Shown here: one piece after another, positions 9,490-18,627 of the stretch
How the letters are laid out: every line of letters starts with the position of its first letter
How positions within the stretch are numbered: position 1 is the stretch's first letter
Origin: an uncultured Verrucomicrobiota bacterium
Lineage (GTDB): Bacteria > Verrucomicrobiota > Verrucomicrobiia > Limisphaerales > UBA9464
Assembly (NCBI GenBank): GCA_903939515.1
Contig: CAJAHH010000125.1
Span: 1 to 64,000, forward strand
Reading direction: 5' to 3'
DNA length: 64,000 nt
Notes under the pieces: generated by a model
What the model was told of the DNA's origin: nothing
The model's input: the letters and a program-made list of their open reading frames with translations, nothing else
The model's database searches: none
Translations under genes and position numbers: made by a program

Positions 9490-12400
9490 ATGCCGAAGAA
9501 TGGTCCTTCACCAAAAATGCTCGTCGTCTGGGTCCTCGCCTGGGCTATGGCCTGCGTCCTTCACGCGGCCCCTCGACCCGCGCTGGAACCGGGTTTCGAT
9601 CAAGTGGTGCGCCCCTTCCTGAAGCAGTATTGCAACGACTGTCATGACGGGGTCACCCGCAAGGCGGAGTTGGATCTCGAGCGTTTTCGCTCCGTGCCCG
9701 AAGTGCTCGGCGAATTTGCTACTTGGGATGGAGTGCTGGACCGGCTCCGCGCCGGCGATATGCCACCGGTCAAATCCAAGACCCAGCCATCGAGCCTGGA
9801 GCGCCAAGCAATGGTGGCCTGGATCGAGGCCCTTCGGGAACGAGAGGCCCGACATCAAGCGGGGGATCCTGGCCCGTTGCCCGCGCGCCGCCTGAATAAT
9901 GCTGAGTACGACCACTCCATTGCTGAGCTCACCGGCGTCGATTTGCGGCCGACGCGCAACTTTCCGCTGGATCCCGCCAACCAGGCCGGATTCGACAATT
10001 CGGCCGAGTCGTTGGCCCTGTCGCCGGCGCTCGTAAAGAAGTACCTCGAGGCGGCCCGGGAAGTGGCTAATCATCTGGTGCTCCAGCCCGAGGGTTTCAC
10101 CTTCGCCGCCCATCCGGTCATCGCCGATACTGACCGCGACAAATGGGCGGTGTTCCGCATCGTCGATTTCTACCGGCGCCAACCCACCGACTTGGCTGAC
10201 TACCTCGAGGCCGCTTGGCGATTCCGATACCGCACGCGGCTGGGCCTCGGCAACGCCTCGCTCGAACGGATCGCCTCCGACGCAAAAATTAGCCCGAAGT
10301 ACCTCGCTCGAATTTGGAGCGCTCTGCAGCACCCCGGCGAGACGGTCGGCCCCATGGCCTGGGTTCAAGCCGAATGGCGAGCCCTGCCAGAACCGGGGCC
10401 ACGATCAACGATCGGAAGCACGATTGAAGGGGGTGTTCGTCCGGCCTGCGAACGTCTTCGCAGCGAAGTGAATGCTCTGCGCTCACGACTGGTGCCCGAT
10501 GTGGCCAACTTGCGCGCCCCACCCATCCACGACGGCTCACAAACGCTGGTGCTCTGGAAGAACCGTCAAATGGCCGCCAACCGACGGCGCTGGGATCCCG
10601 GTGCTTTGTGGTCGATGGACGGACAGACTCATGGAACGAAGCTGGCCGCCCAGATTGCAGTAAAGACCAACACCCCGGCTCAGGCTCCCCGGCAAAAGCC
10701 CGGCGCCCATATCCAAGCGCCCACGCCCAATATCGTGCAGCGAGGCGGCGTCTCTCTGGCGCCCACCTTGGTGACCCGTGAATCGTCAGCACTCACGCAA
10801 ATGGTGGCGGCAAAGAAACGGGAGCGGCTGCCGCAATTGGAGGTCCCGGCTGACGCGGTGGATCGTGCAGAATACGAGGCGGCCTTCGCTCGTTTCGCCG
10901 ACCTCTTCCCGGACGCCTTCTACATCACTGAACGCGGCCGTGTGTACCTCGACGCGGAGAAGGAGCAAGAAAACGCCGGCCGACTGCTCAGCGCAGGCCT
11001 GCACAGCATGACCGGCTACTTCCGCGACGACCAACCCCTCTACGACCTCATTCTGAGCGATGCCGGTCAGCGCGAGTTGGACAAACTGTGGGACCAATTC
11101 TGGTTCCTGGCGTCCGTTCCGCATCGCATGCTGACGAGTCTCGTGTGGTTTGAGCGAACCGACTCGGCTTTCCTGCGTGACCCAGAGTTCGACCCATTTC
11201 GGCCCGAAGACCAGTCGATCCATTCCACCGAAAAAATCCGACAACTTGGGGAACTCTACGAGGCCAAAGCCGCTCGAAATAACGCCAGTGACACCGCGCG
11301 GCAGGCCATTAGGGATCACTTCGCGGACACCGCGCGGCAAATCACCCGACTGCAGCTGCTGCACGAAACGGCAGAACAGAGCCACCGGGCATTCCTGGAT
11401 GGCTTCGCCGAGCGGGCCTACCGACGCCCCCTGCGGGCGCCCGAGCGGGAAGCACTCCAAAATTTTTATCAGGATTCTCGAAGAAAGAACGGCCTCAGCC
11501 ATGAGGAGGCGATGCGGGACTGCGTGGTACGGGTGCTCATGTCGCCCCAGTTCTCCTTCCGCCTAGACCTGGTCGAAGGGAGCGGTCGCACGATTTCAGG
11601 CCGTCGTGACGCATCAACTGCCGCGTCAGTGCCTCTCTCCGATGCGGCTTTGGCCAGTCGCCTCAGTTATTTTCTCTGGGCGGGTCCGCCGGATACCGAG
11701 CTGCGAGCCCGCGCAGCGGCCGGCGAGCTTCACCGCCCCCGGGAGCTGCGGGCTCAAGTTCGTCGTATGGTCCAGGATCCCCGCATTGTCTACTTTGCCG
11801 AGGCATTCGCCGGCCACTGGCTCGAATTCCATCGCTTCCAAGAGCACAACGGCGTGGACCGGGAACACTTTCCCGCCTTCAACAACGCGCTGCGCAGCGC
11901 GATGTACCAAGAACCGCTGCACTTTGTCGTCGATGTGATCCAGAAGGATCGATCGGTCCTCGATTTACTCGAGGCCCGGGACACCTTTGTGAATGGCCCG
12001 CTGGCCCGCCACTATGGCATCACCCCGGAGCCCGCGGGTTCGGACACCTGGGTCCATGTGGCGAACGCCCGCGAGCACGGCCGCGGCGGACTCCTGCCCA
12101 TGGCCGTCTTCCTCACGGCCAATTCGCCGGGCCTGCGCACCAGTCCGGTGAAGCGTGGCTACTGGGTGGTCCGAAGGGTTCTCGGTGAACGGATCCCGCC
12201 GCCACCGCCCACTGTCCCCGAGCTCCCGAAGGACGAACGCAGCCTCGGCCAACTCACGCTACGCGAAGCCCTTGTAGCCCATCGAAAACAATCCGGCTGC
12301 GCCGAATGCCATGCCCGTTTTGATTCCATGGGTTTGGTTTTTGAAGGCTACGGCCCTGTGGGTGAGCGGCGGGCCGTGGACCTGGCCGGACATCCGATCG

Positions 12401-12696
12401 ATGCGCGAGCTGAGTTTCCCGGCGGCGCTCAAGGCGAGGGGCTCGACGGATTGGTGGGTTATCTCCGACAACACCGCCGCGATGATTTCCTCGACACCGT
12501 GTGCCGCAAACTCCTGGCCTATGGATTGGGTCGGACACTCATCCTGGGTGATGAACCCCTCATCGCAGAAATGAAGTCCCACCTGAGCGCCAACCACCAC
12601 CCCTTCAGTGGCCTGTTGGAAAGCGTTGTCACTAGCCGACAGTTCCTCCACAAACGCCTACAGACAGGCCCTCAGGATCCCGTGACTCGAAACTAA
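9490..12696 (+). CDS. Planctomycete-type cytochrome c with DUF1587/1592/1588/1585
   Basis: I prefer the ATG at 9490 over the track start at 9403 because the signal segment MLVVWVLAWAMACVLHAA follows it; the protein is then about 1,068 residues. A haem-binding CNDCH motif lies near the N-terminus. Next comes a DUF1587-type stretch (RRLNNAEYDHSIAELTGVDL), a long variable centre, and DUF1592 (LASRLSYFLWAGPPDTELRA). DUF1588 follows (FLTANSPGLRTSPVKRGYWV...RIPPPPPTVPELP) with a second CAECH motif, then DUF1585 (FLDTVCRKLLAYGLGRTLI). Such proteins are abundant in Planctomycetota and Verrucomicrobiota and are thought to be periplasmic redox proteins; the substrates are unknown. Only 7 bp separate it from the DUF1552 gene, so they form an operon. 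Confidence 0.92.
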   Translation: MPKNGPSPKMLVVWVLAWAMACVLHAAPRPALEPGFDQVVRPFLKQYCNDCHDGVTRKAELDLERFRSVPEVLGEFATWDGVLDRLRAGDMPPVKSKTQPSSLERQAMVAWIEALREREARHQAGDPGPLPARRLNNAEYDHSIAELTGVDLRPTRNFPLDPANQAGFDNSAESLALSPALVKKYLEAAREVANHLVLQPEGFTFAAHPVIADTDRDKWAVFRIVDFYRRQPTDLADYLEAAWRFRYRTRLGLGNASLERIASDAKISPKYLARIWSALQHPGETVGPMAWVQAEWRALPEPGPRSTIGSTIEGGVRPACERLRSEVNALRSRLVPDVANLRAPPIHDGSQTLVLWKNRQMAANRRRWDPGALWSMDGQTHGTKLAAQIAVKTNTPAQAPRQKPGAHIQAPTPNIVQRGGVSLAPTLVTRESSALTQMVAAKKRERLPQLEVPADAVDRAEYEAAFARFADLFPDAFYITERGRVYLDAEKEQENAGRLLSAGLHSMTGYFRDDQPLYDLILSDAGQRELDKLWDQFWFLASVPHRMLTSLVWFERTDSAFLRDPEFDPFRPEDQSIHSTEKIRQLGELYEAKAARNNASDTARQAIRDHFADTARQITRLQLLHETAEQSHRAFLDGFAERAYRRPLRAPEREALQNFYQDSRRKNGLSHEEAMRDCVVRVLMSPQFSFRLDLVEGSGRTISGRRDASTAASVPLSDAALASRLSYFLWAGPPDTELRARAAAGELHRPRELRAQVRRMVQDPRIVYFAEAFAGHWLEFHRFQEHNGVDREHFPAFNNALRSAMYQEPLHFVVDVIQKDRSVLDLLEARDTFVNGPLARHYGITPEPAGSDTWVHVANAREHGRGGLLPMAVFLTANSPGLRTSPVKRGYWVVRRVLGERIPPPPPTVPELPKDERSLGQLTLREALVAHRKQSGCAECHARFDSMGLVFEGYGPVGERRAVDLAGHPIDARAEFPGGAQGEGLDGLVGYLRQHRRDDFLDTVCRKLLAYGLGRTLILGDEPLIAEMKSHLSANHHPFSGLLESVVTSRQFLHKRLQTGPQDPVTRN

Positions 12697-12703
12697 ACGA
12701 ACC

Positions 12704-14044
12704 ATGTCTTCATCCTCACGAGAACAGCGGTTGAATCGCCGAACCTTCCTCCGTGGCACGGGCGTTACCATGACCCTGCCCTGGCTAGAATCGGTCCGGG
12801 TCTGGGGCGCGGCCACACCGACCGGGGAGGCTGCTGCGACGGCCTATCCACAGCGCTTCGCAGCCCTGTTTGTTGGAAACGGAATTAATGGGGACCACTG
12901 GTGGGCCAAGGGGTCCGGAGCCCAGATGGAACTGAGCAAGACCCTCGAACCGCTGGCGCCCTTCCGGAGCCGTCTCAACGTCATCCAGGGTCTCTTCAAC
13001 CGGCCCGCCGTGGGAGTGGGCATCCATCCTGGGCAGACCGGCAACATCCTCTCAGGCATGCCTCTCATGAAGGGCGCGGTACTCCGGGGCGGCATTAGCA
13101 TGGATCAAGTCCTGGCGAATCAAATTGGGCAGGACACGGTCCAACCCAGCCTCGTGCTGGGCTGTGAGCAACCCATCACTGGATACCACGAGAGCAATTT
13201 CTCGATGGCCTACAGCTCTCATATCTCCTGGCAAAGCGCCGACTCGCCGGTGCCGATGGAAGTGTACCCATCGCTGGCGTTCGACGCCCTCTTCGAGAAC
13301 CGCGGCGACCAGCGCACCCGGAGTATCCTCGACCGAGTCCGGGACGACCTGTCGTCACTGAGTCGCTCGGTCAGTGCCGAAGACAACCGTCGCCTCGACG
13401 AATACCTCTCGAGCGTCCGCGAGGTGGAGAAGCGCGTGGACCGCATGCGCGGAGACACCGCCAAGGCGGCGGATCGCGCCCGTGACAAGGGTCGACCGAT
13501 GGTAACCATGAAGCGTCCTGACAACGGTCTACCGGAGGACATCCGCGAGCACATGCGACTCATGTGCGACATCGTCGCCCTGGCCTTCCAGACCGACAAA
13601 ACGCGCGTGGCTACCCTGGTTCTCTGCCGCGATCTCTCGGGCCTCTTCTACCCCTTCCTCAACGTCCGCGATGCGCATCACTCGGCCTCGCACAACGACC
13701 TATCCGAGTCCTACGAGCGCATCTGCCGCTACTACGTCGGCAACCTCGCCTATCTGGCGGGCCGCCTCGATGCGATGCCGGAGGGGGACGGAACCGTGCT
13801 CGACAACTCCTGCCTCCTGTATTTGTCCAACATGTGGTCGGGCGAACGACACGACAACACCCGGCTCCCGGTGCTCACGGTCGGAGGCCTTGGAGGTGCA
13901 CTCCAAGGCGGGCGGGTTCTCGACTATTCCAAGGCGGGCGACGGCCACCGCAAGCTGTGCTCACTGCACCTGTCGCTGCTCGACAAGATGGGAGTCCGAC
14001 TTCCGCGCTTTGGTGACGCCGACGCACCGCTTCAGGGCATCTGA
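12704..14044 (+). CDS. DUF1552 Tat-exported protein
   Basis: The protein is 446 residues with an N-terminal twin-arginine signal (LNRRTFLRGTGVTMTLPWLE). The body matches the DUF1552 family, with stretches such as FAALFVGNGINGDHWWAKG, NILSGMPLMKGAVLRGGISMDQ and DSSHISWQSADSPVPMEVYPSLAFD-like core segments. DUF1552 genes typically lie immediately downstream of DUF1592/1588/1585 cytochromes, exactly as here (7-bp gap). The pair is presumed to act together in the periplasm. The biochemical role is unknown; a hydrolase/sulfatase-like fold has been suggested, but I see no decisive catalytic motif. A short terminator-like hairpin follows. Confidence 0.93.
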   Translation: MSSSSREQRLNRRTFLRGTGVTMTLPWLESVRVWGAATPTGEAAATAYPQRFAALFVGNGINGDHWWAKGSGAQMELSKTLEPLAPFRSRLNVIQGLFNRPAVGVGIHPGQTGNILSGMPLMKGAVLRGGISMDQVLANQIGQDTVQPSLVLGCEQPITGYHESNFSMAYSSHISWQSADSPVPMEVYPSLAFDALFENRGDQRTRSILDRVRDDLSSLSRSVSAEDNRRLDEYLSSVREVEKRVDRMRGDTAKAADRARDKGRPMVTMKRPDNGLPEDIREHMRLMCDIVALAFQTDKTRVATLVLCRDLSGLFYPFLNVRDAHHSASHNDLSESYERICRYYVGNLAYLAGRLDAMPEGDGTVLDNSCLLYLSNMWSGERHDNTRLPVLTVGGLGGALQGGRVLDYSKAGDGHRKLCSLHLSLLDKMGVRLPRFGDADAPLQGI

Positions 14045-14072
14045 CCCGTCGGCAACTCCAGAGATTCGATGC

Positions 14073-14095
14073 GGCGGTGGGCCGCCTTTATTTTA
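14073..14095. terminator. Hairpin terminator between convergent DUF1552 and M28 genes
   Basis: GGCGG, loop TGGG, and CCGCC are followed by TTTATTTTA in the plus direction. The hairpin sits 29 bp after the DUF1552 stop and overlaps the final codons of the convergent M28 peptidase gene. The stem is short but GC-only. Confidence 0.5.
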
Positions 14096-15767
14096 GCGTG
14101 GCCTTGGAGACTTTTGAAGCCTCACGGGCCGCCTTGAATTCACTGCCCACATTCCACTGCGGGGTGCGACGGTCTTCAGCCAGGCGCCAGAGAATGTCGT
14201 AATACAAGCGCAAGTCCTCGGCAGCCCCGCTGAGGTCCCAGTCGGGTTTCACCTGATCGCTGACCTTGTGGTAATCGCGCTCGATGTACTCATTGACCTT
14301 GGCCTCGCCATATCCGGTCGGCTTGCCGAGGTAGTCATCACCGGCCTTGATGTACAACGCCGGCACACCGCCCTTCATGAGCTCGAAATGATCGCTGCGG
14401 TAGAAGCCACCGCGTTCGGGATGCGCATCTGGCAAGACCACCCGACCGCGGGACTTGGCCACGGAATCCAGGACGGCATCAATCGTTGAAGCACCCCGGC
14501 CGATTTGGCGAAGGTCACGAGTCCGGCCCCACTGGTTGGCTCCATCCATGTTGAGATTGGCCACCGTCTTGGCCAATGGGTAGACCGGCTGCGCCACATA
14601 ATGCGCCGCGCCCAAGAGCCCCTGCTCCTCGGCCGTCACCGAGAGAAAGAGCATGGAACGTTTGGGTGCCTTGGAGGCGGTTCCAAACGCCTCGGCCAGT
14701 TCGAGGAGTCCAGCCGTGCCGATGGCGTTGTCGGCGGCCCCGTTAAAGATCTGGTCGCCCTCGAGGCTCGCGTTGCGGCCTAAGTGATCCCAGTGCGCGG
14801 TGACCACGACCCACTCGTCGCGGAGCTTCGGATCGCGCCCCCGAACCATCCCGAGCACGTTCTTGGATTTCAGCGAGCGGGACTCATTGTGTGCCGTGAA
14901 CGCCGCCTTTTGCTTCAAGGTCACCGGCCGAAAACCGGGCTTCCTGGCAGCCTCCTTCATGGCCTCATAGGTGGTGCCATTGGCTGCGAAGAGCTTTTGT
15001 GCCCGCTCCAGGCTCATCCAGCCCGCGATGTCGCTCCGAGGGGAGTCATTGGACTCCAAATCGAAGCGCTCACGACCCCAAGAGTTGATCACCACGAACC
15101 ACGGATACGCCGCCGGAGCCGTCTCATGGATAATTAACACCGCAGCCGCACCCCGGCGACCCGCCTCCTCGAACTTGTAAGTCCAACGGCCATAATAAGT
15201 CATGGCCTTGCCACCGAACCACTTCGGATCGAGCTGGTCAGGCTTGGCCGGATCAGGAATCGGCGGATCATTAATGAGGACGATGATCGTCTTGCCCCGC
15301 ACATCCACATCACGAAAGTCATTCCATCCGTACTCCGGAGCGTGGATCCCGTAACCCATGAAGAGCACATCGCTTTCCGGCACCGCCACATCGCCACCCA
15401 GACGAGGGCTCCAGGCCACATAATCCTGAGGCCCCACCAGCGCTTCTCCCCCGAGAGTAAAGCCCACCGAAGACTTCACCCCCACGATGGGAACATCCTG
15501 AGTCCAAGATCCGTCAGGCATCCCTGGCTGAAGTCCCGCACGGCGAAATTGCTGCACCAGATAACCCACAGTCTTGGCCTCACCCGGAGTGCCCGGACCG
15601 CGCCCCTCGAACTCATCACTCGCCAGGACCCGTGTGTGTTCGAGGATTTGTGCCGATTGGATAGAAGCCACTCCCCGCGGATTGGCCGCACGACCCGGAC
15701 TGGCCAACAATACCCACAGCGGCAACGTCATCACCGCCACCCGAAGTCTCCATAGAATCGACAGCAT
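14088..15767 (-). CDS. M28-family zinc metallopeptidase with PA-type insert
   Basis: The track start (16022) runs through the repeat. The ATG at 15767 gives a signal peptide (MLSILWRLRVAVMTLPLWVLL), so the protein is about 559 residues and exported. A PA-like insert is suggested by the region around DVRGKTIIVLINDPPIPD. The M28 zinc-site motifs are present: VTAHWDHLG, NGAADNAIGTAGLLELAEAF, SVTAEEQGLLGAAHY, ANLNMDGAN and FYRSDHFELMKGGVPALY. These supply the His, bridging Asp, Glu catalytic pair, Asp and C-terminal His of the two-zinc site. It is probably an aminopeptidase of the cell envelope or periplasm. Specificity cannot be read from the sequence. Confidence 0.93.
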   Translation of the reverse strand: MLSILWRLRVAVMTLPLWVLLASPGRAANPRGVASIQSAQILEHTRVLASDEFEGRGPGTPGEAKTVGYLVQQFRRAGLQPGMPDGSWTQDVPIVGVKSSVGFTLGGEALVGPQDYVAWSPRLGGDVAVPESDVLFMGYGIHAPEYGWNDFRDVDVRGKTIIVLINDPPIPDPAKPDQLDPKWFGGKAMTYYGRWTYKFEEAGRRGAAAVLIIHETAPAAYPWFVVINSWGRERFDLESNDSPRSDIAGWMSLERAQKLFAANGTTYEAMKEAARKPGFRPVTLKQKAAFTAHNESRSLKSKNVLGMVRGRDPKLRDEWVVVTAHWDHLGRNASLEGDQIFNGAADNAIGTAGLLELAEAFGTASKAPKRSMLFLSVTAEEQGLLGAAHYVAQPVYPLAKTVANLNMDGANQWGRTRDLRQIGRGASTIDAVLDSVAKSRGRVVLPDAHPERGGFYRSDHFELMKGGVPALYIKAGDDYLGKPTGYGEAKVNEYIERDYHKVSDQVKPDWDLSGAAEDLRLYYDILWRLAEDRRTPQWNVGSEFKAAREASKVSKATLK

Positions 15768-15998
15768 GGTCGTGTCATGGAAATCACAACTCGCCCCTGA
15801 AGCAACCTTCCCTGCAACGAATGTCCTGACTCGTTTGAAAATGCCCCGAGGTGGACTCGACAAGAATGACCCCTCGGAGCCGATCCCAAGGAGCCCCACC
15901 ACCCGCACACCGCCATCACCCTCCGACGACCACACACAATCAACCAACACCCCTTTGGACCGACCGCGCCCCTGAGACTTCGCCCAGCCGCAGCGGCA

Positions 15999-16107
15999 GT
16001 GGGACCGGGCCGGAGCGAGCATTGGAAGCGATCAAGCAACCCCTCGCGCACAGCGCGAAAGCCCCATCCTTTCCAGAGCTTCCCTGCGAGCGCAGGACCG
16101 TTCCCGC
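15999..16107 (+). repeat. ~110-bp inverted-end repeat, copy 3
   Basis: It starts GTGGGACCGGGCCGGAGCGAGC and ends GCGAGCGCAGGACCGTTCCCGC. The internal CCCCTCGCGCACAGCGCGAAAGC block is identical in layout to copies 1 and 2. The ends have co-varied: GGGACCG at the left matches CGTTCCC at the right. Confidence 0.8.
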
Positions 16108-16143
16108 AGAGCCCTTACAACAACAGTAGAGTATAGAGTGTCC

Positions 16144-16172
16144 CCTTTTGTGTAAATAGGTGGGACCGACCC
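16144..16172 (+). repeat. 29-bp motif shared with 55682-55710
   Basis: CCTTTTGTGTAAATA is followed by three variable bases and then GGGACCGACCC. It matches 55682-55710 at 27 or so of 29 positions. In both places it lies about 40 bp downstream of a GTTCCCGC repeat end, so the two parts may belong to one composite element. Confidence 0.7.
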
Positions 16173-16278
16173 TTTCTGTGAATTTGACAATCTAGGCCCG
16201 GCGGTTCGGTATTTATTATGAGAGAGGGATTGCACGAGCCCTCCTTCATCGGAAATTCAAACCCTCCTCGAAGGTATC

Positions 16279-17124
16279 ATGACTTTGAACGAAGATCCCC
16301 TTTGGAAACGGTTGGTCGCCTTTGAATTGGATAACATCGGCGACGCGCTGAGCTTCACTCAACGACTGGCCCGTGAGAACGGTTGGCAGCTCGGATTCGC
16401 CCAACGGGTCGTCGAAGAATACCGACGCTTTCTCTTCCTCGCCTTGCGAGCCGGCCACTCGGTCACCCCATCCGATGAGGTCGACCAGGCTTGGCACCTG
16501 CATCTGGTCTATAGCCGCTCCTACTGGGACGAACTTTGCACCCAGGTGCTGCAACATCGGTTGCACCACGGACCCACCCGGGGCGGCCCCGCCGAAGACG
16601 ACCGATTCCTAGAAAATTATGAGGCCACCCGCGCCAGCTATCGCCGGTGTTTCAACTCTGAACCCCCGGCCGACATCTGGCCGGAACCTTCCGTGCGTTT
16701 CGCTCCTCAGGCCCGCTGGCAACGGATCGATCGTGCCTCTCACTGGTGCCTGCCCAAGCGCGCTCTGCGACGAACAGGCTTCGGCCTGCTAGGGATTCTC
16801 GGACTCTCCGGCGCGGCGGTCGGCTGTTCGGAGGTCAATGGCGAGGCACTCATCGGCAATGGTCTGTTCGTCATGGCCTCTGTCGTCGTGGTGGCCGCAG
16901 GGTTGGGTTGGCTCATGTTCCGCACCGCCCGCGGCAGCGGCTCCGGCAGCAATTCCGCCTCCAAGCACGGTTCAAACGGTTGCGGAAGCGGAGGCATCGG
17001 GAGCGGTTGCGCAGCAGATTCGAGCGGCGGACATCACGGCCATTCGGACGGGTCCTCGGGCTGCGGATCCTCAGGGTGTGGGTCTGCAGGTTGCGGTGGT
17101 GGCGGAGGGTGTGGCGGCGATTGA
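16279..17124 (+). CDS. Glycine-rich-domain-like membrane protein with Cys/Gly tail
   Basis: The protein is 281 residues. Residues about 1-140 are helical and contain VDQAWHLHLVYSRSYWDELC, resembling the WH.H motif of the glycine-rich-domain-containing protein family. A cytosolic linker precedes two weak hydrophobic stretches and a TM segment (LFVMASVVVVAAGLGWLMF). The last ~60 residues are almost only Gly, Ser, Cys and His, with six Cys mostly as S/G-C-G. This tail resembles that of TIGR04222-type membrane proteins. Metal binding or cross-linking by the tail is conceivable but not shown. Only 32 bp separate it from the permease gene, so co-transcription is likely. Confidence 0.7.
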   Translation: MTLNEDPLWKRLVAFELDNIGDALSFTQRLARENGWQLGFAQRVVEEYRRFLFLALRAGHSVTPSDEVDQAWHLHLVYSRSYWDELCTQVLQHRLHHGPTRGGPAEDDRFLENYEATRASYRRCFNSEPPADIWPEPSVRFAPQARWQRIDRASHWCLPKRALRRTGFGLLGILGLSGAAVGCSEVNGEALIGNGLFVMASVVVVAAGLGWLMFRTARGSGSGSNSASKHGSNGCGSGGIGSGCAADSSGGHHGHSDGSSGCGSSGCGSAGCGGGGGCGGD

Positions 17125-17156
17125 AACCTAACCCTTCCACGGCACTTCCCCCCACG

Positions 17157-18608
17157 ATGCCCAGCGAATCCCCAGACGAGCAACGCCTGCGCGAACTCGG
17201 CTACCGCCAAGAACTTGCCCGCCGGATGAGCGGCTTCTCCAACTTCGCCCTGTCGCTGGCCATCATTTGCATCCTTTCCGGCGGCATCACCTCATTCCAT
17301 GTAGGCTTCAACAGTGCCGGAGGCGCCAGCCTTGGAATCGGATGGCCGCTGGTCAGTCTCTTCTCCCTGTGCGTGGCAGCCACCATGGCCCAGGTGGCCA
17401 GCGCCTTCCCGACAGCCGGCGGCTTGTACCACTGGGGCAGCCTGCTGGGCGGACGCGCCTGCGGCTGGGTCACCGCTTGGTTCAACCTCGCTGGTCTGAT
17501 CACCGTGCTGGCGGCGATCAACACCGGCACCTTCGACTTCGCTACCGCAGCCTTCGGATGGACTCCGGCCGCGGAATCCGCTGGAACCGTCCGCGTCATC
17601 TCCGTGTCGGTGATGACCTTGTCTCAAGCCCTGCTCAACCATTACGGCAATCGCTGGACCACCCGACTCACCGACTTCAGTGGCTGGCTCATCCTGGGGA
17701 TCGCTTCGGTGATGACGGTCGCCCTGCTGGTGGCCACACCGCACTGGGAATGGTCGCGCCTGTGGACCTTCACCAACTTCAGCGGTTTGCCGGAAGGTTC
17801 GCCCGTCTTCCCCAAACAAGACTCCCTACCCTGGCTCTTCTGCCTCGGATTCTTGTTACCCGCCTACACTCTCACGGGCTTCGATGCCTCGGCCCACACC
17901 TCGGAGGAAACGCTGGACGCCACCCGCAACGTACCCAAGGGCATCGTGCGTTCGGTGGCCGTGTCGGCCGGTTTCGGCTGGGTGATGATCGTGGCCCTGC
18001 TGCTGGCCATGCCCGACCTCAAGACCGGGGCCGCCAAGGGAATCGAAATCGTCCCCTGGATCCTTCGATCGGTCCTGGGAGAAGGGTTTGCCCTTGCGCT
18101 GCTGGCCGGCGTGGTGACCGCCCAGTACCTTTGCGGATTGGCCGCGCTGACTTCGGCCTCGCGGATGACCTACGCCTTCGCCCGGGACAATGGCCTCCCG
18201 GGCTCCCGTTGGCTAAAACGGGTCGACCCCACCACGCACTCGCCCTCAGCGGCCGTGTGGAGCAGCGCCCTAGCCTCGGTGGCTCTAGTGATTCTGCTGC
18301 GCTATGAAACCATCGCGGCGGTGTGCGCGGTGTTCCTCTACCTCAGCTACGTGCTGCCGGTAGCCGCGGGAGCCTGGGCCCACGGACGCACCTGGACCCG
18401 CTTCGGCCCTTTCCAGCTTGGACGCGCCTTCAAACCGCTCGCCGTCTTGGCCAGCCTGGGCTGCCTCTTTCTGCTGGTGATCGGCGTGCAACCGCCCAAT
18501 CAACAGGCACTGCCTATCCTGCTGGGCAGCGCAGCGGTCATGGCCCTCATCTGGTTCGGCTCCGAGCGCCGACGCTTCAAGGGCCCACCGGGCGGGCGGC
18601 TATCCTAA
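17157..18608 (+). CDS. APC-superfamily amino acid permease
   Basis: The track start (16746) lies inside the upstream gene in another frame. The ATG at 17157 gives a 483-residue protein, typical for the family, with a cytosolic N-terminus and about 12 TM segments. Family features include the TM1 region FALSLAIICILSGGITSFHVGF, the GGLYHWGSLLGGR stretch of TM2-3, and GFDASAHTSEETLDATRNVPKGI, a hallmark of GABA/choline/amino-acid permeases. SASRMTYAFARDNGLPGSRWL is typical of TM8 and the following loop. It is a secondary transporter of amino acids or amines across the inner membrane; the substrate is not predictable. It ends 20 bp from the convergent tex gene. Confidence 0.93.
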   Translation: MPSESPDEQRLRELGYRQELARRMSGFSNFALSLAIICILSGGITSFHVGFNSAGGASLGIGWPLVSLFSLCVAATMAQVASAFPTAGGLYHWGSLLGGRACGWVTAWFNLAGLITVLAAINTGTFDFATAAFGWTPAAESAGTVRVISVSVMTLSQALLNHYGNRWTTRLTDFSGWLILGIASVMTVALLVATPHWEWSRLWTFTNFSGLPEGSPVFPKQDSLPWLFCLGFLLPAYTLTGFDASAHTSEETLDATRNVPKGIVRSVAVSAGFGWVMIVALLLAMPDLKTGAAKGIEIVPWILRSVLGEGFALALLAGVVTAQYLCGLAALTSASRMTYAFARDNGLPGSRWLKRVDPTTHSPSAAVWSSALASVALVILLRYETIAAVCAVFLYLSYVLPVAAGAWAHGRTWTRFGPFQLGRAFKPLAVLASLGCLFLLVIGVQPPNQQALPILLGSAAVMALIWFGSERRRFKGPPGGRLS

Positions 18609-18627
18609 ATTGTTCCGGCTGAACGCC

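Larger units (their letters stand above)
15768..16278. other. 511-bp divergent intergenic region with repeat copy 3
   Basis: This lies between the divergent M28 peptidase and Cys/Gly-tail protein genes. It holds one ~110-bp repeat copy (15999-16107) and a 29-bp motif (16144-16172) also found at 55682. It ends in AT-rich DNA likely to carry the promoter of the gene at 16279. A TTGACA at 16184 has no well-spaced -10 box. No coding sequence is supported. Confidence 0.6.

Noticed and set aside
15768-16022. N-terminal extension of the M28 peptidase ORF
   Set aside because: It runs through repeat DNA and hides the signal peptide that begins at 15767.
16184-16219. Possible sigma-70 promoter (TTGACA ... 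TATTTAT)
   Set aside because: The best -10-like match is 20 bp from the -35 box and the alternatives are poorer, so spacing is not convincing.
17267-18307. 346-residue plus-strand ORF
   Set aside because: Out-of-frame shadow of the APC permease; composition is Arg/His/Gly-rich with no hydrophobic pattern.
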